A stretch of 64,000 nt of DNA from Vulcanimicrobium winogradskyi (lineage in GTDB: Bacteria > Vulcanimicrobiota > Vulcanimicrobiia > Vulcanimicrobiales > Vulcanimicrobiaceae). Every line of letters starts with the position of its first letter. The stretch's first letter is position 1. The DNA lies in NCBI GenBank assembly GCA_003134965.1, contig PLDA01000006.1, positions 62,001-126,000 on the forward strand, written 5' to 3'. The notes beneath the pieces were generated by a model. That model was not told the DNA's origin, searched no databases, and saw nothing but the letters and a program-made list of their open reading frames with translations. The position numbers and the translations under genes were made by a program. Below are positions 33,981 through 42,049 of the stretch, in pieces.

Positions 33981-34892
33981 CTAGAGTGTGCGGCGCTCGC
34001 GGGCAAAGATCGCGCGGGCCTGCTCACGCGTGATCGCTACCGAGACCAGGAAGTGCCCGGCGTCGATCTGCGCGTCGCGAGAGGAACTCGCGAACGCCTG
34101 GTCGTTGAACGGGCGTATCATGGCGTCGTTGACCCGCAGCAGCGCATCGGCTTCAGCGGAAGTAAGCGACGATATCATCTCGCTCACCGCACCGTACACG
34201 CTGATGCGCCCGTCGACCGCGGCTTGAACCGCGGCCTCGAGCCGAGCGCGGTTCGATGAGCTCAGCGCCTCGATCGCCGCGCTTCGCGCGTCTTGGGTCG
34301 CGCCCTTGATCCGCGCCGCCAGGTCCGGCGAAACGGGGACAGGGAACGCGTGCCCGACGCGGATCCCGGACGTCAGCAGGCGCCGATCGGCCAATAGCTG
34401 CTGGGACGGGGGCTTCGGCATGCGCGGCATTACCGCGCGCGCGTTCGGCCCCAGCGAATCGGTGGGCGTCATGTGCCGTCCCGATTGGGCGACGACACCA
34501 GGACTCGTCGGGAAGATCCCGGCGACCGCGATGATGACGCCGAAGCTCGGATTCGGCAACTTGAACGTGGAACGACCGTCACCCCCGGCGATCGTGCCAA
34601 GTATCGAGAAGAGCGGTTTGTTGTCGGCGACATTGACGGTCTGACCCTTGGCGAACGACCACCCGCTGGGCGCCGCCGTCCCGTCGAAGCGGCGGGCTTC
34701 GCCGATGATCGGCCGGGTCAAGACGGTGTCCGGTATCGGATCGGCGGTCGCCGGGACGAGGCGACCGCCTTGACCGGAGGTAGGATTGAGCGAAGAAGGC
34801 GCGACACCCGGAAGCGCTCGCATCACATGGGAACCGCCGCAGCCGGCTAAAAGCACGGCCGCGGAGGCCCCGAGAAACGGGGCGCGCTTCAA
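33981..34892 (-). CDS. Lipoprotein with a tail-collar-like domain
   Basis: 303 residues. The signal peptide MKRAPFLGASAAVLLAGCGG has a lipobox Cys. A degenerate collar module lies at about 60-115 (APSGWSFAKGQTVNVADNKP, SILGTIAGGDGRSTFKLPNP), matching the N-terminal part of the three collar proteins upstream. The last ~130 residues are helical (LAARIKGATQDARSAAIEAL...). It may anchor the collar proteins to the cell surface. That is inference from shared sequence and from being last in the same gene series. Confidence 0.7.
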   Translation of the reverse strand: MKRAPFLGASAAVLLAGCGGSHVMRALPGVAPSSLNPTSGQGGRLVPATADPIPDTVLTRPIIGEARRFDGTAAPSGWSFAKGQTVNVADNKPLFSILGTIAGGDGRSTFKLPNPSFGVIIAVAGIFPTSPGVVAQSGRHMTPTDSLGPNARAVMPRMPKPPSQQLLADRRLLTSGIRVGHAFPVPVSPDLAARIKGATQDARSAAIEALSSSNRARLEAAVQAAVDGRISVYGAVSEMISSLTSAEADALLRVNDAMIRPFNDQAFASSSRDAQIDAGHFLVSVAITREQARAIFARERRTL

Positions 34893-34934
34893 TGTGTTGT
34901 GGTCCTTTTGGAGGGGTTTGGGGGTGAGGAACGG

Positions 34935-35447
34935 TTAGTTCTGGCTCGGGAAAATACCCTGAAGGGCTATGCAGAAGCTCAGGCACAGGTACGGCTCCCG
35001 GTTCTCGTGAGCTTGGCTTCCGCCGACCGTCGAGACCATCTGCGGATACATCGGCACCATGTTGTTGCTGCCGTTCGAGAACATTTTTGTCCCGCCGGTG
35101 TTGGCCGGATACCCATTGGTCATATTGCCGGTCTGGTTGTCGCCGACCTTGACGTCGGCGGTGGCGATGTGGGTGTGGGCCGGCATCTCGCTCTGAACGA
35201 CCGTGTGCGACTCTTCGCCGCCGCGCTCGCCGAGGGTGTGCCCCAAGCCCATGTGCATCGAGACGCGGCCCCGGAGGTCCGGCAGCGCGAAGTTCACCCG
35301 CCCATCGCCCCCGTACGTCGTGCCGAGCAACGAGAACAAGGCCTGGTTCTGGTTGATCGGCAGCAACTGGCCGTTGCACAGCGCCCACCCCTTCGGCGCG
35401 AAGGTGAACGACATGATCCTGATCTCAGACAAAAATGGAGTTCCCAT
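34935..35447 (-). CDS. Tail-collar protein, microcystin-dependent-protein-like, copy 3
   Basis: 170 residues of the phage tail collar/MdpB-like family. It has the N-terminal EIRIMSFTFAPKGWALCNGQ, then LLGTTYGGDGRVNFALPDLR and the His-rich SEMPAHTHIA, and ends CIALQGIFPSQN. Homologous small proteins occur in tandem in many bacteria without a phage, and their role is unsettled (adhesion or a tail-like appendage has been proposed). No tail tube, sheath or baseplate gene is nearby. Confidence 0.85.
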   Translation of the reverse strand: MGTPFLSEIRIMSFTFAPKGWALCNGQLLPINQNQALFSLLGTTYGGDGRVNFALPDLRGRVSMHMGLGHTLGERGGEESHTVVQSEMPAHTHIATADVKVGDNQTGNMTNGYPANTGGTKMFSNGSNNMVPMYPQMVSTVGGSQAHENREPYLCLSFCIALQGIFPSQN

Positions 35448-35481
35448 CTCTTCCTTTCCTTATGCCGTCATACCGGACGCG

Positions 35482-36021
35482 CTAGGTGCGCGGCGGGTAG
35501 ACCCCTTGGAGTGCGATGCAGTATTGGAGCGTCAGGTACGGCATGAGGTTGTTGTGAGGGTTGCTCCCTCCGGCGATGCTCACCATGCTGGGGTTCATGA
35601 GGCCGGTCTGCGGCGTCGCGCTGTTCGAGAAGCTCAGTATCGGCGACGCGTTCACCGGCACCGCACCGCTCGGAGAGACTGCCGTCGAGTTGTTGTTGTC
35701 GGCGTCGCCCTGCATGGTGTGGGTGTGAGCGGCCATTTCAGAGGTGAGCAGCGTGACGGTGTCTTCCCCGCCGCTTTGGCCGATGTCGAACGTGCCGAAC
35801 GGGCCGCCGCCGCTGTATTGCGTCGTGTGCATGGCAACGGAGCCTTCCAGATTCGGGAGCGCGAACGTCGACTTCCCGTCGCCGCCGTAGAACGTGCCGA
35901 GCAATGAGAAGAGCGCCGTGTTCTGCGAGATCGGCAGGAGCTGCCCGTTGCAGAACGCCCAGCCCTTGGGCGCGAAGTTGAAGGGGAAGATGCGGATCTC
36001 CGCTACGAATGGATTCGACAT
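35482..36021 (-). CDS. Tail-collar protein, microcystin-dependent-protein-like, copy 2
   Basis: 179-residue paralog. Landmarks are EIRIFPFNFAPKGWAFCNGQ, LLGTFYGGDGKSTFALPNLE, SEMAAHTHTM and CIALQGVYPPRT. The middle section (about 90-150) is variable and Asn/Ser-rich and is probably the exposed face. Its ATG overlaps the stop of copy 1, so the two are translated together. Confidence 0.86.
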   Translation of the reverse strand: MSNPFVAEIRIFPFNFAPKGWAFCNGQLLPISQNTALFSLLGTFYGGDGKSTFALPNLEGSVAMHTTQYSGGGPFGTFDIGQSGGEDTVTLLTSEMAAHTHTMQGDADNNNSTAVSPSGAVPVNASPILSFSNSATPQTGLMNPSMVSIAGGSNPHNNLMPYLTLQYCIALQGVYPPRT

Positions 36022-36560
36022 CAGTTCTGACTCGGAAAGATGCCGAAGAGTGAGATGATGTACGTGAGCGCGAGGTACGGCTGCATGTTGTCGTGCGGCT
36101 GGCTCCCGCCTTGACTGGGCAGCACCGCCGCGTTGAAGTTCCGGAAGATCGGCGGCTCGGGGTTGGCCGGACCGTTGGGAACGGTGAAGAGATTGTTCGG
36201 CGAGGAGTTCGCAAAATACGCGTTGTTCGGGGCGCCCGTCGTGGCAGCGTTGTTGTCTGCGATGATCGGGTGGGTGTGGGCCGGAATCTGGTTGGTCGTC
36301 AACGTCACCGACGTGACCCCGCCGTTTTGGCCAACGGTGTAGCTGCTCGTCCCGTTGCTGCCCTGATGCAGCGGTAGGCGCGCCGCGAGGTTTGGCAGTG
36401 CGAACGTGCTCTGGCCGTCACCCCCGTACGTCGTGCCGATCAGGTTGAAGAGTGTGTCGTACTCGGAGATCGGCAGCACTTGGCCGTCGCACGTCATCCA
36501 GCCCGCAGGTGCGAAGCTTCCGCCGAACATTCGGATCTCACCAACGTAAGGTTGACTCAA
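36021..36560 (-). CDS. Tail-collar protein, microcystin-dependent-protein-like, copy 1
   Basis: First of three tandem collar proteins, 179 residues, with EIRMFGGSFAPAGWMTCDGQ, LIGTTYGGDGQSTFALPNLA, NQIPAHTHPI and ISLFGIFPSQN. The His-x-His of the AHTH motif is conserved in all three copies and in phage collars, where it can bind metal. It follows the large lipoprotein gene by 19 bases and is probably in the same transcript. Confidence 0.86.
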   Translation of the reverse strand: MSQPYVGEIRMFGGSFAPAGWMTCDGQVLPISEYDTLFNLIGTTYGGDGQSTFALPNLAARLPLHQGSNGTSSYTVGQNGGVTSVTLTTNQIPAHTHPIIADNNAATTGAPNNAYFANSSPNNLFTVPNGPANPEPPIFRNFNAAVLPSQGGSQPHDNMQPYLALTYIISLFGIFPSQN

Positions 36561-36579
36561 AGACTTCCCCCTTTTTCTG

Positions 36580-38730
36580 TTACGGTTTGAACGCCGCGCC
36601 GAGCGGCTTGTTGTTGACGTGAACGAATCCGGTGTTGACCGGCGCCGCCGCGAACGCGGCGCAACTGACGTCGTCGAAGCCGGCCTGGGCCGCCGAAGCG
36701 GTGATGTCGTAGATGTAGAACCCGTTGAGTGAGGTCGGCGTGCCCGAGTTGTTCGACTGCACCGCGACCAGCAGCTTCGTGTTCGAGAGCCACTTGAGCG
36801 CGTTGACGATCGTCGTCCCGTTGCCGTAGATGTAGGTCGAGCCGCAGGACGTCGTCGTGCCGTTGTACGGAATCGGTCCGAAGACCGCGGTCGGGGCTGT
36901 CGCGCCCGCGGCGTTCGCGTAGACCTGGACCTGCATGTAGCCGAACGACGTCGTATAGGCGACCGCGACGTGCCCGTCGGCCGAGGCGGCGACGACCGAC
37001 ATGCGATGCGTCACGTTGACGTTCTTGATCAGGGTCCCCGTATCGCTGTAGAAGCTCAGCAGGCGGTGGAACGTCGAGTGGTTGGCGATGACCAGCTGGC
37101 TGTGCGCGGCGTCCCAAGCCAGTCCCCAAGGCTCGTCGATCGTGAACGTCACGTCGTCGCTGAGCGTCGTCGACACCCCGGTCGGACTGAAGATCACGAC
37201 CTTGTTGGTCCCGGTCGTCCCGGCGTGCGCCGGATCCTCTTCCGCCCCGGTGGCCAGCGAGATGGCGTAGGTGCCCTTGGTCAGCGAGGGCATCTCGGTG
37301 ACGCTGCCCAGCGAGCCGAAACCGGAGGCGGTCAGGTTGTTGCTCGACGCAGTGTAGTTCCCGGTCAACGCGTATTCGGAGAGCTGCACCGATGCGCTCG
37401 TGGGGTTGTTGGCGAGTGCGACGCTGCCGTCGCGGGTGTCGTAGGCGATCGAGACCGGCGCATCGACGTTCGCCGTCACCGTGGTCGAGGCGTTCGCGCC
37501 CGTCGCGATCGCGCCGACCGGGACGCACGCCATGTTGCCGTTGTCGCCGGGAGCGCCGCCGCCGTTGGCGATCAGAAGATCGCCGTTGGTGTCCCAGCGC
37601 AGGTCGCTGGGGTTGTCGACGTCGTTGACCCCGGCCTGGTTCGTCGACGCTGTCACGGCGAGCGTCGCGGGCGAGAACGCCGCGAAGGTGTCCGATCCTG
37701 GGCTATTGCCGCCTAGCGTGACGTTGAAGAAATCGACTTGACCGCTGCTCAGCGTGAGCTGCTCGATCGCGCCGAGGAAATTGTGCGTCGGCGGCGCCAC
37801 GCCGGTCTGGAACGTATAGGACTTCGTCCGCGCGAATGAGAGCCCGTCGGGGTTGGTGTCGACGGGGACGTTGGAATCGGCCTGAATCGCTTTGACGTTG
37901 ATGGTCACGCTCGAGCTGGTGCTGTTCGGCGTGATCGTGAACGTCTGCGCGGCTTGGTTGATGGTGAACGAGACGCCCGTGCCGCCGCTGCCGATCGTGC
38001 CCGACGCGGACTGATAGACCGCCGAGCCGTCTTGGATTTCGAGCTTCGGTAGCCCGGGTGCGACGATGGTCTTTCCGGCGAGGTCGGTGTAGGAGACCGT
38101 GAAGGTCACCGGTGTCGTGCCGACCGAGCCGTACGCCGTGCCGACGGTGCCGATCTGGCAGGCCTGGCTGCCGGTCACCGTGATCGTCGCCGCGTTCGCG
38201 TCGAGCGTCGTGCTGAACGAGTTCGCCGTAGCGACGACGACGACGAAATTCTGAACCTGCTGCGAGAGGATGTTGCTCGAGCCGTCCTGCGCCGAGATCG
38301 TGACGTTGTCGGTGCCCGGCGGCAGCTTGATCGTGAGCGTGCATGTCCACGGCCCGGACCCCGGGCACGTTGCGCTATTGAGCGTGACGGCCTTCGCCCC
38401 GAGGTTGGTGGTGTTGAACGTCGCTAGCGTGGCGCCGGTCATGCCGGCAATCGTCGCGCTGTTCAGCGTGAACACGATCTTCGTCGTCGACGACGACACG
38501 TAGGCCGGACGCCGCGCCTTGGCGCTGGTCGCGGGCACGGGGATCGTGATCTTGAAGGTCGCGTCGGAGAGCGGCCCAGTGTACGCCGCGCTGCTGCTCG
38601 TGGTGGGCTGCGCTTGCGGCACAGCACTCACGTGCGAGCCGCCGCCGCCGCACGCCGCGAGGGACGTGGCGACTGCGATCGAGAGCACCGAAGAGAAGAG
38701 CTTGTTCCCGAGCCGTGTCATGGGCACCAT
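36580..38730 (-). CDS. Large secreted lipoprotein with beta-propeller-like body, paralog B
   Basis: 716 residues, paralog of the gene at 26226-28400. The signal peptide and lipobox are at ATSLAACGGGG. The Ig-like region contains ATCPGSGPWTCTLTIKLPPG and ISAQDGSSNILSQQ, nearly identical to paralog A. The propeller-like region contains DLRWDTNGDLLIANGGG and ends KPLGAAFKP. The body differs enough that the duplication is old. Here it heads the tail-collar genes, which raises the possibility that it belongs to the same surface structure. No enzyme motif. Confidence 0.78.
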   Translation of the reverse strand: MVPMTRLGNKLFSSVLSIAVATSLAACGGGGSHVSAVPQAQPTTSSSAAYTGPLSDATFKITIPVPATSAKARRPAYVSSSTTKIVFTLNSATIAGMTGATLATFNTTNLGAKAVTLNSATCPGSGPWTCTLTIKLPPGTDNVTISAQDGSSNILSQQVQNFVVVVATANSFSTTLDANAATITVTGSQACQIGTVGTAYGSVGTTPVTFTVSYTDLAGKTIVAPGLPKLEIQDGSAVYQSASGTIGSGGTGVSFTINQAAQTFTITPNSTSSSVTINVKAIQADSNVPVDTNPDGLSFARTKSYTFQTGVAPPTHNFLGAIEQLTLSSGQVDFFNVTLGGNSPGSDTFAAFSPATLAVTASTNQAGVNDVDNPSDLRWDTNGDLLIANGGGAPGDNGNMACVPVGAIATGANASTTVTANVDAPVSIAYDTRDGSVALANNPTSASVQLSEYALTGNYTASSNNLTASGFGSLGSVTEMPSLTKGTYAISLATGAEEDPAHAGTTGTNKVVIFSPTGVSTTLSDDVTFTIDEPWGLAWDAAHSQLVIANHSTFHRLLSFYSDTGTLIKNVNVTHRMSVVAASADGHVAVAYTTSFGYMQVQVYANAAGATAPTAVFGPIPYNGTTTSCGSTYIYGNGTTIVNALKWLSNTKLLVAVQSNNSGTPTSLNGFYIYDITASAAQAGFDDVSCAAFAAAPVNTGFVHVNNKPLGAAFKP

Positions 38731-38783
38731 TCCTCAGTCGCTGAAGACTGAACGTGAAATCCGAGGTCGGAGAAATCACCGCC

Positions 38784-38806
38784 CGTCGTCCCCGGAGACG
38801 ACGGAC
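38784..38806 (-). terminator. Hairpin between two lipoprotein genes
   Basis: A perfect eight-base stem CCGTCGTC/GACGACGG with a six-base loop lies in the ~98-base gap between the stop of the 38829 gene and the start of the 36580 gene. The following T-content is weak (GGTGATTTCT), so it may only attenuate. Confidence 0.4.
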
Positions 38807-38828
38807 GGTGCTGCGGTAGCCGCTCGGG

Positions 38829-40085
38829 CTACTTGCGGTGCTTCGAGCTCGCGCCGACCGACGAGGTGGTGTACGTGACGACGGTCGTGGCCGTCGATGT
38901 GTGCCCTGCCTGCGTCAGGTTGTCGTTGATCGTGAGATCGCAGCTTCCGGCGGTCGGCGGCGTTGCCGCGGTCGGCGCCGATACCGTGAAGATACCGACG
39001 TTCGCGCCGCCACCCTGCGAGATGGTCGCGATCTTGTTGCACGTCGTCGAGAAACCGCTCGTGATCGTGAACGTCGAGCTGAAACCCTGCTGGTACGTCG
39101 CGCCGGTGAAGCCGGGCTCGGTGTACGTCGACGTCCCCACCGAACCGGTACCGCCCGTGGTGCTATCGACGTAGAGGTCGATCTCCGTGCCGCTGGCCGG
39201 CGAGATCGGTTGGAGCGTCGGCTGGAAGGTCGTCGAGTTGTTGGTGGTCGCGCCGGTCGCCGAGACCGTGATGGTCTTGACGTTCTCCGCGAGCCCCGCG
39301 TAGTGCACCTTGATGGTGTCGGTGTTGTTGTGCAGCGTCACGCTGGTGTTCGAGTTCTGCGTCGCACCCGGCGTTGAGCCGCCTGCGACCAGGGTCGCGC
39401 CGAGGGGGTTCGTCTCGTTGATCGTGACGGTGACCGGCGTACCGTTCAGTGCGAGGTTGTTGATGTAGGCGGCCCCGGTGCTGTTGTCGCCGTAGGTCCC
39501 GGTGATCGTCCCGCCGGCCGCGTCGAGCGCGTTTACCGTCAGCGTCGCGTCGGCCGGGGTCGTGCCCGCGTTCGGCGACGTTACACCGCTGATCGAGAAC
39601 GTCTTGACGACGCCGAAGAGGGTGATCGTCAGACCGGTGTTGGCCGAGCCGGCGGTGATGGTGAAGTCCTTCGTCGCGGTCGACAGCACGTGTCCCGTAC
39701 CGGCCGCGCCGCCGACCGCGTCATACGTGGTCACCGAGTACCGGTCGGTGCCGGGCGGCGACGGCGGTCCAGGGACCGTGCATGGAGTGCAGGGGGGCGT
39801 GATGTCCGTATTGACCGTCGGGTTCGTCACCGTCGTCGGGGTGCCGTTGTTGCTGATCAGCGTGATCGATACCGACGCCGTCGACGTGGCGTTGACGTAC
39901 TGCGGGTTGCGGCCGGTGCTCGAGCCCGATTTCCCGCCGATGGTGAGCGAGAACTGCGGCGTAACCAGATTTCCGGTCGGCGCAGTCGTCTGCTGTGGAG
40001 GAGGAGGCGACGTCGGCGCAGTGCCGCCGCCCCCGCCGCAAGCCGCGAGCGCCAGGACGGCTGCTAGGCTGAGGATCTTACGCAT
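38829..40085 (-). CDS. Secreted Thr/Ser-rich lipoprotein
   Basis: 418 residues from the ATG at 40085, which has AAGGAGC eleven bases upstream; the ATG at 40094 is too close to that site. The signal peptide MRKILSLAAVLALAACGGGG has a lipobox, followed by a Pro/Thr linker. The rest is Thr/Asn/Ser-rich with alternating beta character and resembles bacterial Ig-like adhesin modules (TITLFGVVKTFSISGVTSPN, FTVSAPTAATPPTAGSCDLT). No known domain can be named. Confidence 0.7.
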   Translation of the reverse strand: MRKILSLAAVLALAACGGGGGTAPTSPPPPQQTTAPTGNLVTPQFSLTIGGKSGSSTGRNPQYVNATSTASVSITLISNNGTPTTVTNPTVNTDITPPCTPCTVPGPPSPPGTDRYSVTTYDAVGGAAGTGHVLSTATKDFTITAGSANTGLTITLFGVVKTFSISGVTSPNAGTTPADATLTVNALDAAGGTITGTYGDNSTGAAYINNLALNGTPVTVTINETNPLGATLVAGGSTPGATQNSNTSVTLHNNTDTIKVHYAGLAENVKTITVSATGATTNNSTTFQPTLQPISPASGTEIDLYVDSTTGGTGSVGTSTYTEPGFTGATYQQGFSSTFTITSGFSTTCNKIATISQGGGANVGIFTVSAPTAATPPTAGSCDLTINDNLTQAGHTSTATTVVTYTTSSVGASSKHRK

Positions 40086-40126
40086 GTCGGACATCGCTCC
40101 TTGATGAGGTGATGATTTGAGCGCGG

Positions 40127-41449
40127 TCACCAGTGACCGCCTTGGATGATGAACCCGCTGGTCGTGACCACGATACTGACGGTCGTCTGTTGACTGAAGA
40201 CGTCGAAGAAGGTCACCGTGCAGGTGCCGGCCTTAGAGCCGGTCACCGTGAAGTTGCCCGACGGTCCCTGCACCGTTGCCGGCGTGATCGTCGCGATCAG
40301 ACCGGCGCCCGGATTGCAGGTGTCGGTGTGGCTGAACGCCTTCGGCGCCGCATACGGGCTCTCTGAGACGGTGACGGTTTGCGCATTACCGGCGCCCGTG
40401 CCTGGGACGTTTACTGTCGGCGACGGGCTCACGTTGAGCGACCCCGGGACGGGGGTGGGCGTCGGTGTTGGCGTCGGCGTGGGCGTCGGTGTTGGCGTCG
40501 GCGTTGGCGTCGGTGTTGGCGTCGGCGTTGGCGTCGGTGTTGGCGTCGGCGTTGGCGTCGGTGTGGGCGTCGGCGTCGGCGTGGGTGTCGGCGTGGGTGT
40601 CGGAGTCGGTGTGGGTGTCGGCGTGGGTGTCGGAGTCGGTGTCGGCGTCGGTGTCGGCGTCGGACCGCCCGGCGTCGGAGTCGGCGACGGTGTCGGCGTT
40701 GCGGTCGGCGTCGGCGACGGCGTCTGGCCGACCGGCGACGGCGTCGGCGACGGCGTGGGTGTCGGCGACGGTGTCTGCCCGACCGGCGACGGCGTGGGAC
40801 TCGGCGTCGGGGTCGGCGTCGGGATGACGCCCGTGGTCGTGATCAGCGCGAACCAGTACCGCACGTTCGCTTTGAGCGTGAGCGCGGCGCCGGCCGTGAA
40901 GGTGATCGTGCTGCCGCTAATCGTGGCGGGGCCTGCGTAGACGACCCAATCGGGGATCGTGCTGTCATAGAACACGATGTAGTACGACTGGCCCGGCGTG
41001 ATGAACGCGGGCGGCACGGTCAGCGAGAACGACAGGCCGCTCGGGAGGACGATATCCTGATCCGACTTGACGCCGACATAGACGATCGTCGTGTGCGCGG
41101 GCAGCGCTCGAACGCTGCGGCCGCCCTGAACCGACCGATCCTTCGAAACGGCCGGGACGCCGTCGGCGGTCGGCGCGAAGTTCTGCAGCGTGAAGGTCAG
41201 ATTCGCCGAGGTCGTCGCCGCCGGCGCCGGCACCGTGACGGCGCCGCTGAAGCCGTGCGAACTGGGCAACGGTAACGTCGTGGGTCCGCTTGCGGGCGAG
41301 AGTGTGACGGCGACCGATGATGACGTCACGGTCCAAAACGGTGAGTCACCAGTCGGGAACGGCGGCGGGTTCGAGCCACCTCCCTGACATGCAACGAGAG
41401 CCACCACCGCTCCGAAGAGCACGAGGGAGGCCGAAGCAAGACGTCTCAC
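40127..41449 (-). CDS. Lipoprotein with long Thr-Pro repeat linker
   Basis: 440 residues. The signal peptide has a lipobox (ALVACQGGG). An N-terminal beta domain (about 30-205) contains YIVFYDSTIPDWVVYAGPAT. A Thr-Pro/Ser-Pro tract (about 208-333) includes a nearly pure (PT)n run, followed by a C-terminal Ig-like domain (about 336-440; GNFTVTGSKAGTCTVTFFD). The rigid linker would hold the last domain away from the cell. The GTG start has a leader shared with the 26226 gene. Repeat number is likely to vary between strains. Confidence 0.75.
   Translation of the reverse strand: MRRLASASLVLFGAVVALVACQGGGSNPPPFPTGDSPFWTVTSSSVAVTLSPASGPTTLPLPSSHGFSGAVTVPAPAATTSANLTFTLQNFAPTADGVPAVSKDRSVQGGRSVRALPAHTTIVYVGVKSDQDIVLPSGLSFSLTVPPAFITPGQSYYIVFYDSTIPDWVVYAGPATISGSTITFTAGAALTLKANVRYWFALITTTGVIPTPTPTPSPTPSPVGQTPSPTPTPSPTPSPVGQTPSPTPTATPTPSPTPTPGGPTPTPTPTPTPTPTPTPTPTPTPTPTPTPTPTPTPTPTPTPTPTPTPTPTPTPTPTPTPTPTPTPTPTPTPVPGSLNVSPSPTVNVPGTGAGNAQTVTVSESPYAAPKAFSHTDTCNPGAGLIATITPATVQGPSGNFTVTGSKAGTCTVTFFDVFSQQTTVSIVVTTSGFIIQGGHW
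40453..40830. repeat. Hexanucleotide microsatellite encoding Thr-Pro
   Basis: Long run of GTCGGC/GTGGGC/GTTGGC hexamers on the plus strand, with local 12-base periodicity (GGCGTCGGTGTT units), read on the minus strand as Pro-Thr pairs. Two larger copies of the (Thr-Pro)-Ser-Pro-Val-Gly-Gln-Thr unit lie toward 40720-40800. Prone to slippage. Confidence 0.9.
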
Positions 41450-41669
41450 GCGTAAACCTCAAAGGAAAGCCCGGCGTACCAACGGCCGAAACAACGGCGA
41501 GTACACCCGGGCTCATGTACCAGACGACAAAAACTCAAAGGCTCCGTACCCCCCAACGGGGCGCGACTCGACGGAAACTCCCAGAGGGGAACCCCCATCA
41601 GCCGTCCATCGCGTTACGTCGAGGGTACGCCGCTCCCCTACTTGCAGTGCCAAACTTTACCATCTGTGC
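41450..41669 (-). promoter_or_regulatory. Conserved promoter-like motif and leader, copy 2
   Basis: GGTAAAGT, 13 bases, then TAGGGG on the minus strand, followed by a ~190-base leader with a CGCCCCGTT/GGGGGG hairpin and a terminal ACGCCGGGCTTTCCTTTGAGG before the GTG. It matches the leader at 28401-28560 in element order. The leader here has an added GGGGTTCCCC hairpin. The span 41670-41745 also serves the divergent gatC and shows no further feature. Confidence 0.5.
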
Positions 41670-41745
41670 GCAGGCTCGCAATGGTCCGGAACGCGCCGGC
41701 GGCGGGGACGGAGCCGGGCCGCGACAAGGCGAATCGTGGCGAGTC

Positions 41746-42048
41746 ATGCCAACGGATCGGATCGACATTCGCCACGTCGCGCGGCTCGCGCGGCTGGCGC
41801 TCACCGACGACGAGATCGCGACCTTCGGGCCGCAGCTCGGGAGTCTGATGACCCATGTCGATGCGCTTGCAAAGCTGGACACAGAGAACGTCGCGGCGAC
41901 CGCACAGGTAGTCCCGTCACGCAACGTGCAGCGCGAGGACGCGATCCGTCCGGAGACGATCCTCGCGCGCGACGTCGTGCTCCAGAACGCGCCCCAGGTC
42001 CAGGGTCCCTACTTCCGCGTTCCGCGCATCATCGCCGAGGAGGGCTGA
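41746..42048 (+). CDS. gatC: Asp/Glu-tRNA amidotransferase subunit C
   Basis: GatC stabilises the GatCAB complex that makes Gln-tRNA(Gln) and Asn-tRNA(Asn) by transamidation. The 100-residue protein has the normal pattern: DIRHVARLARLALTDDEI at the start and a C-terminal VQGPYFRVPRIIAEEG that binds GatA. The ATG at 41746 is the family-typical start; the frame extends far upstream without support. gatA follows after one base. Confidence 0.93.
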   Translation: MPTDRIDIRHVARLARLALTDDEIATFGPQLGSLMTHVDALAKLDTENVAATAQVVPSRNVQREDAIRPETILARDVVLQNAPQVQGPYFRVPRIIAEEG

Positions 42049-42049
42049 A

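Noticed and set aside
33981..36560. Prophage tail region
   Set aside because: Only collar-type genes are present. There is no integrase, capsid, terminase, tube, sheath, baseplate or lysis gene, and the neighbours are lipoproteins.
40453..40830. CRISPR-like repeat array
   Set aside because: Units are 6-12 bases with no spacers of constant length, and they encode a Pro-Thr linker in a lipoprotein. No cas genes are present.
41645..41669. Sigma-28 flagellar promoter (TAAAGTTT on the minus strand)
   Set aside because: The expected GCCGATAA -10 element is absent; TAGGGG is found instead, and the second copy has TAAAGTCT.
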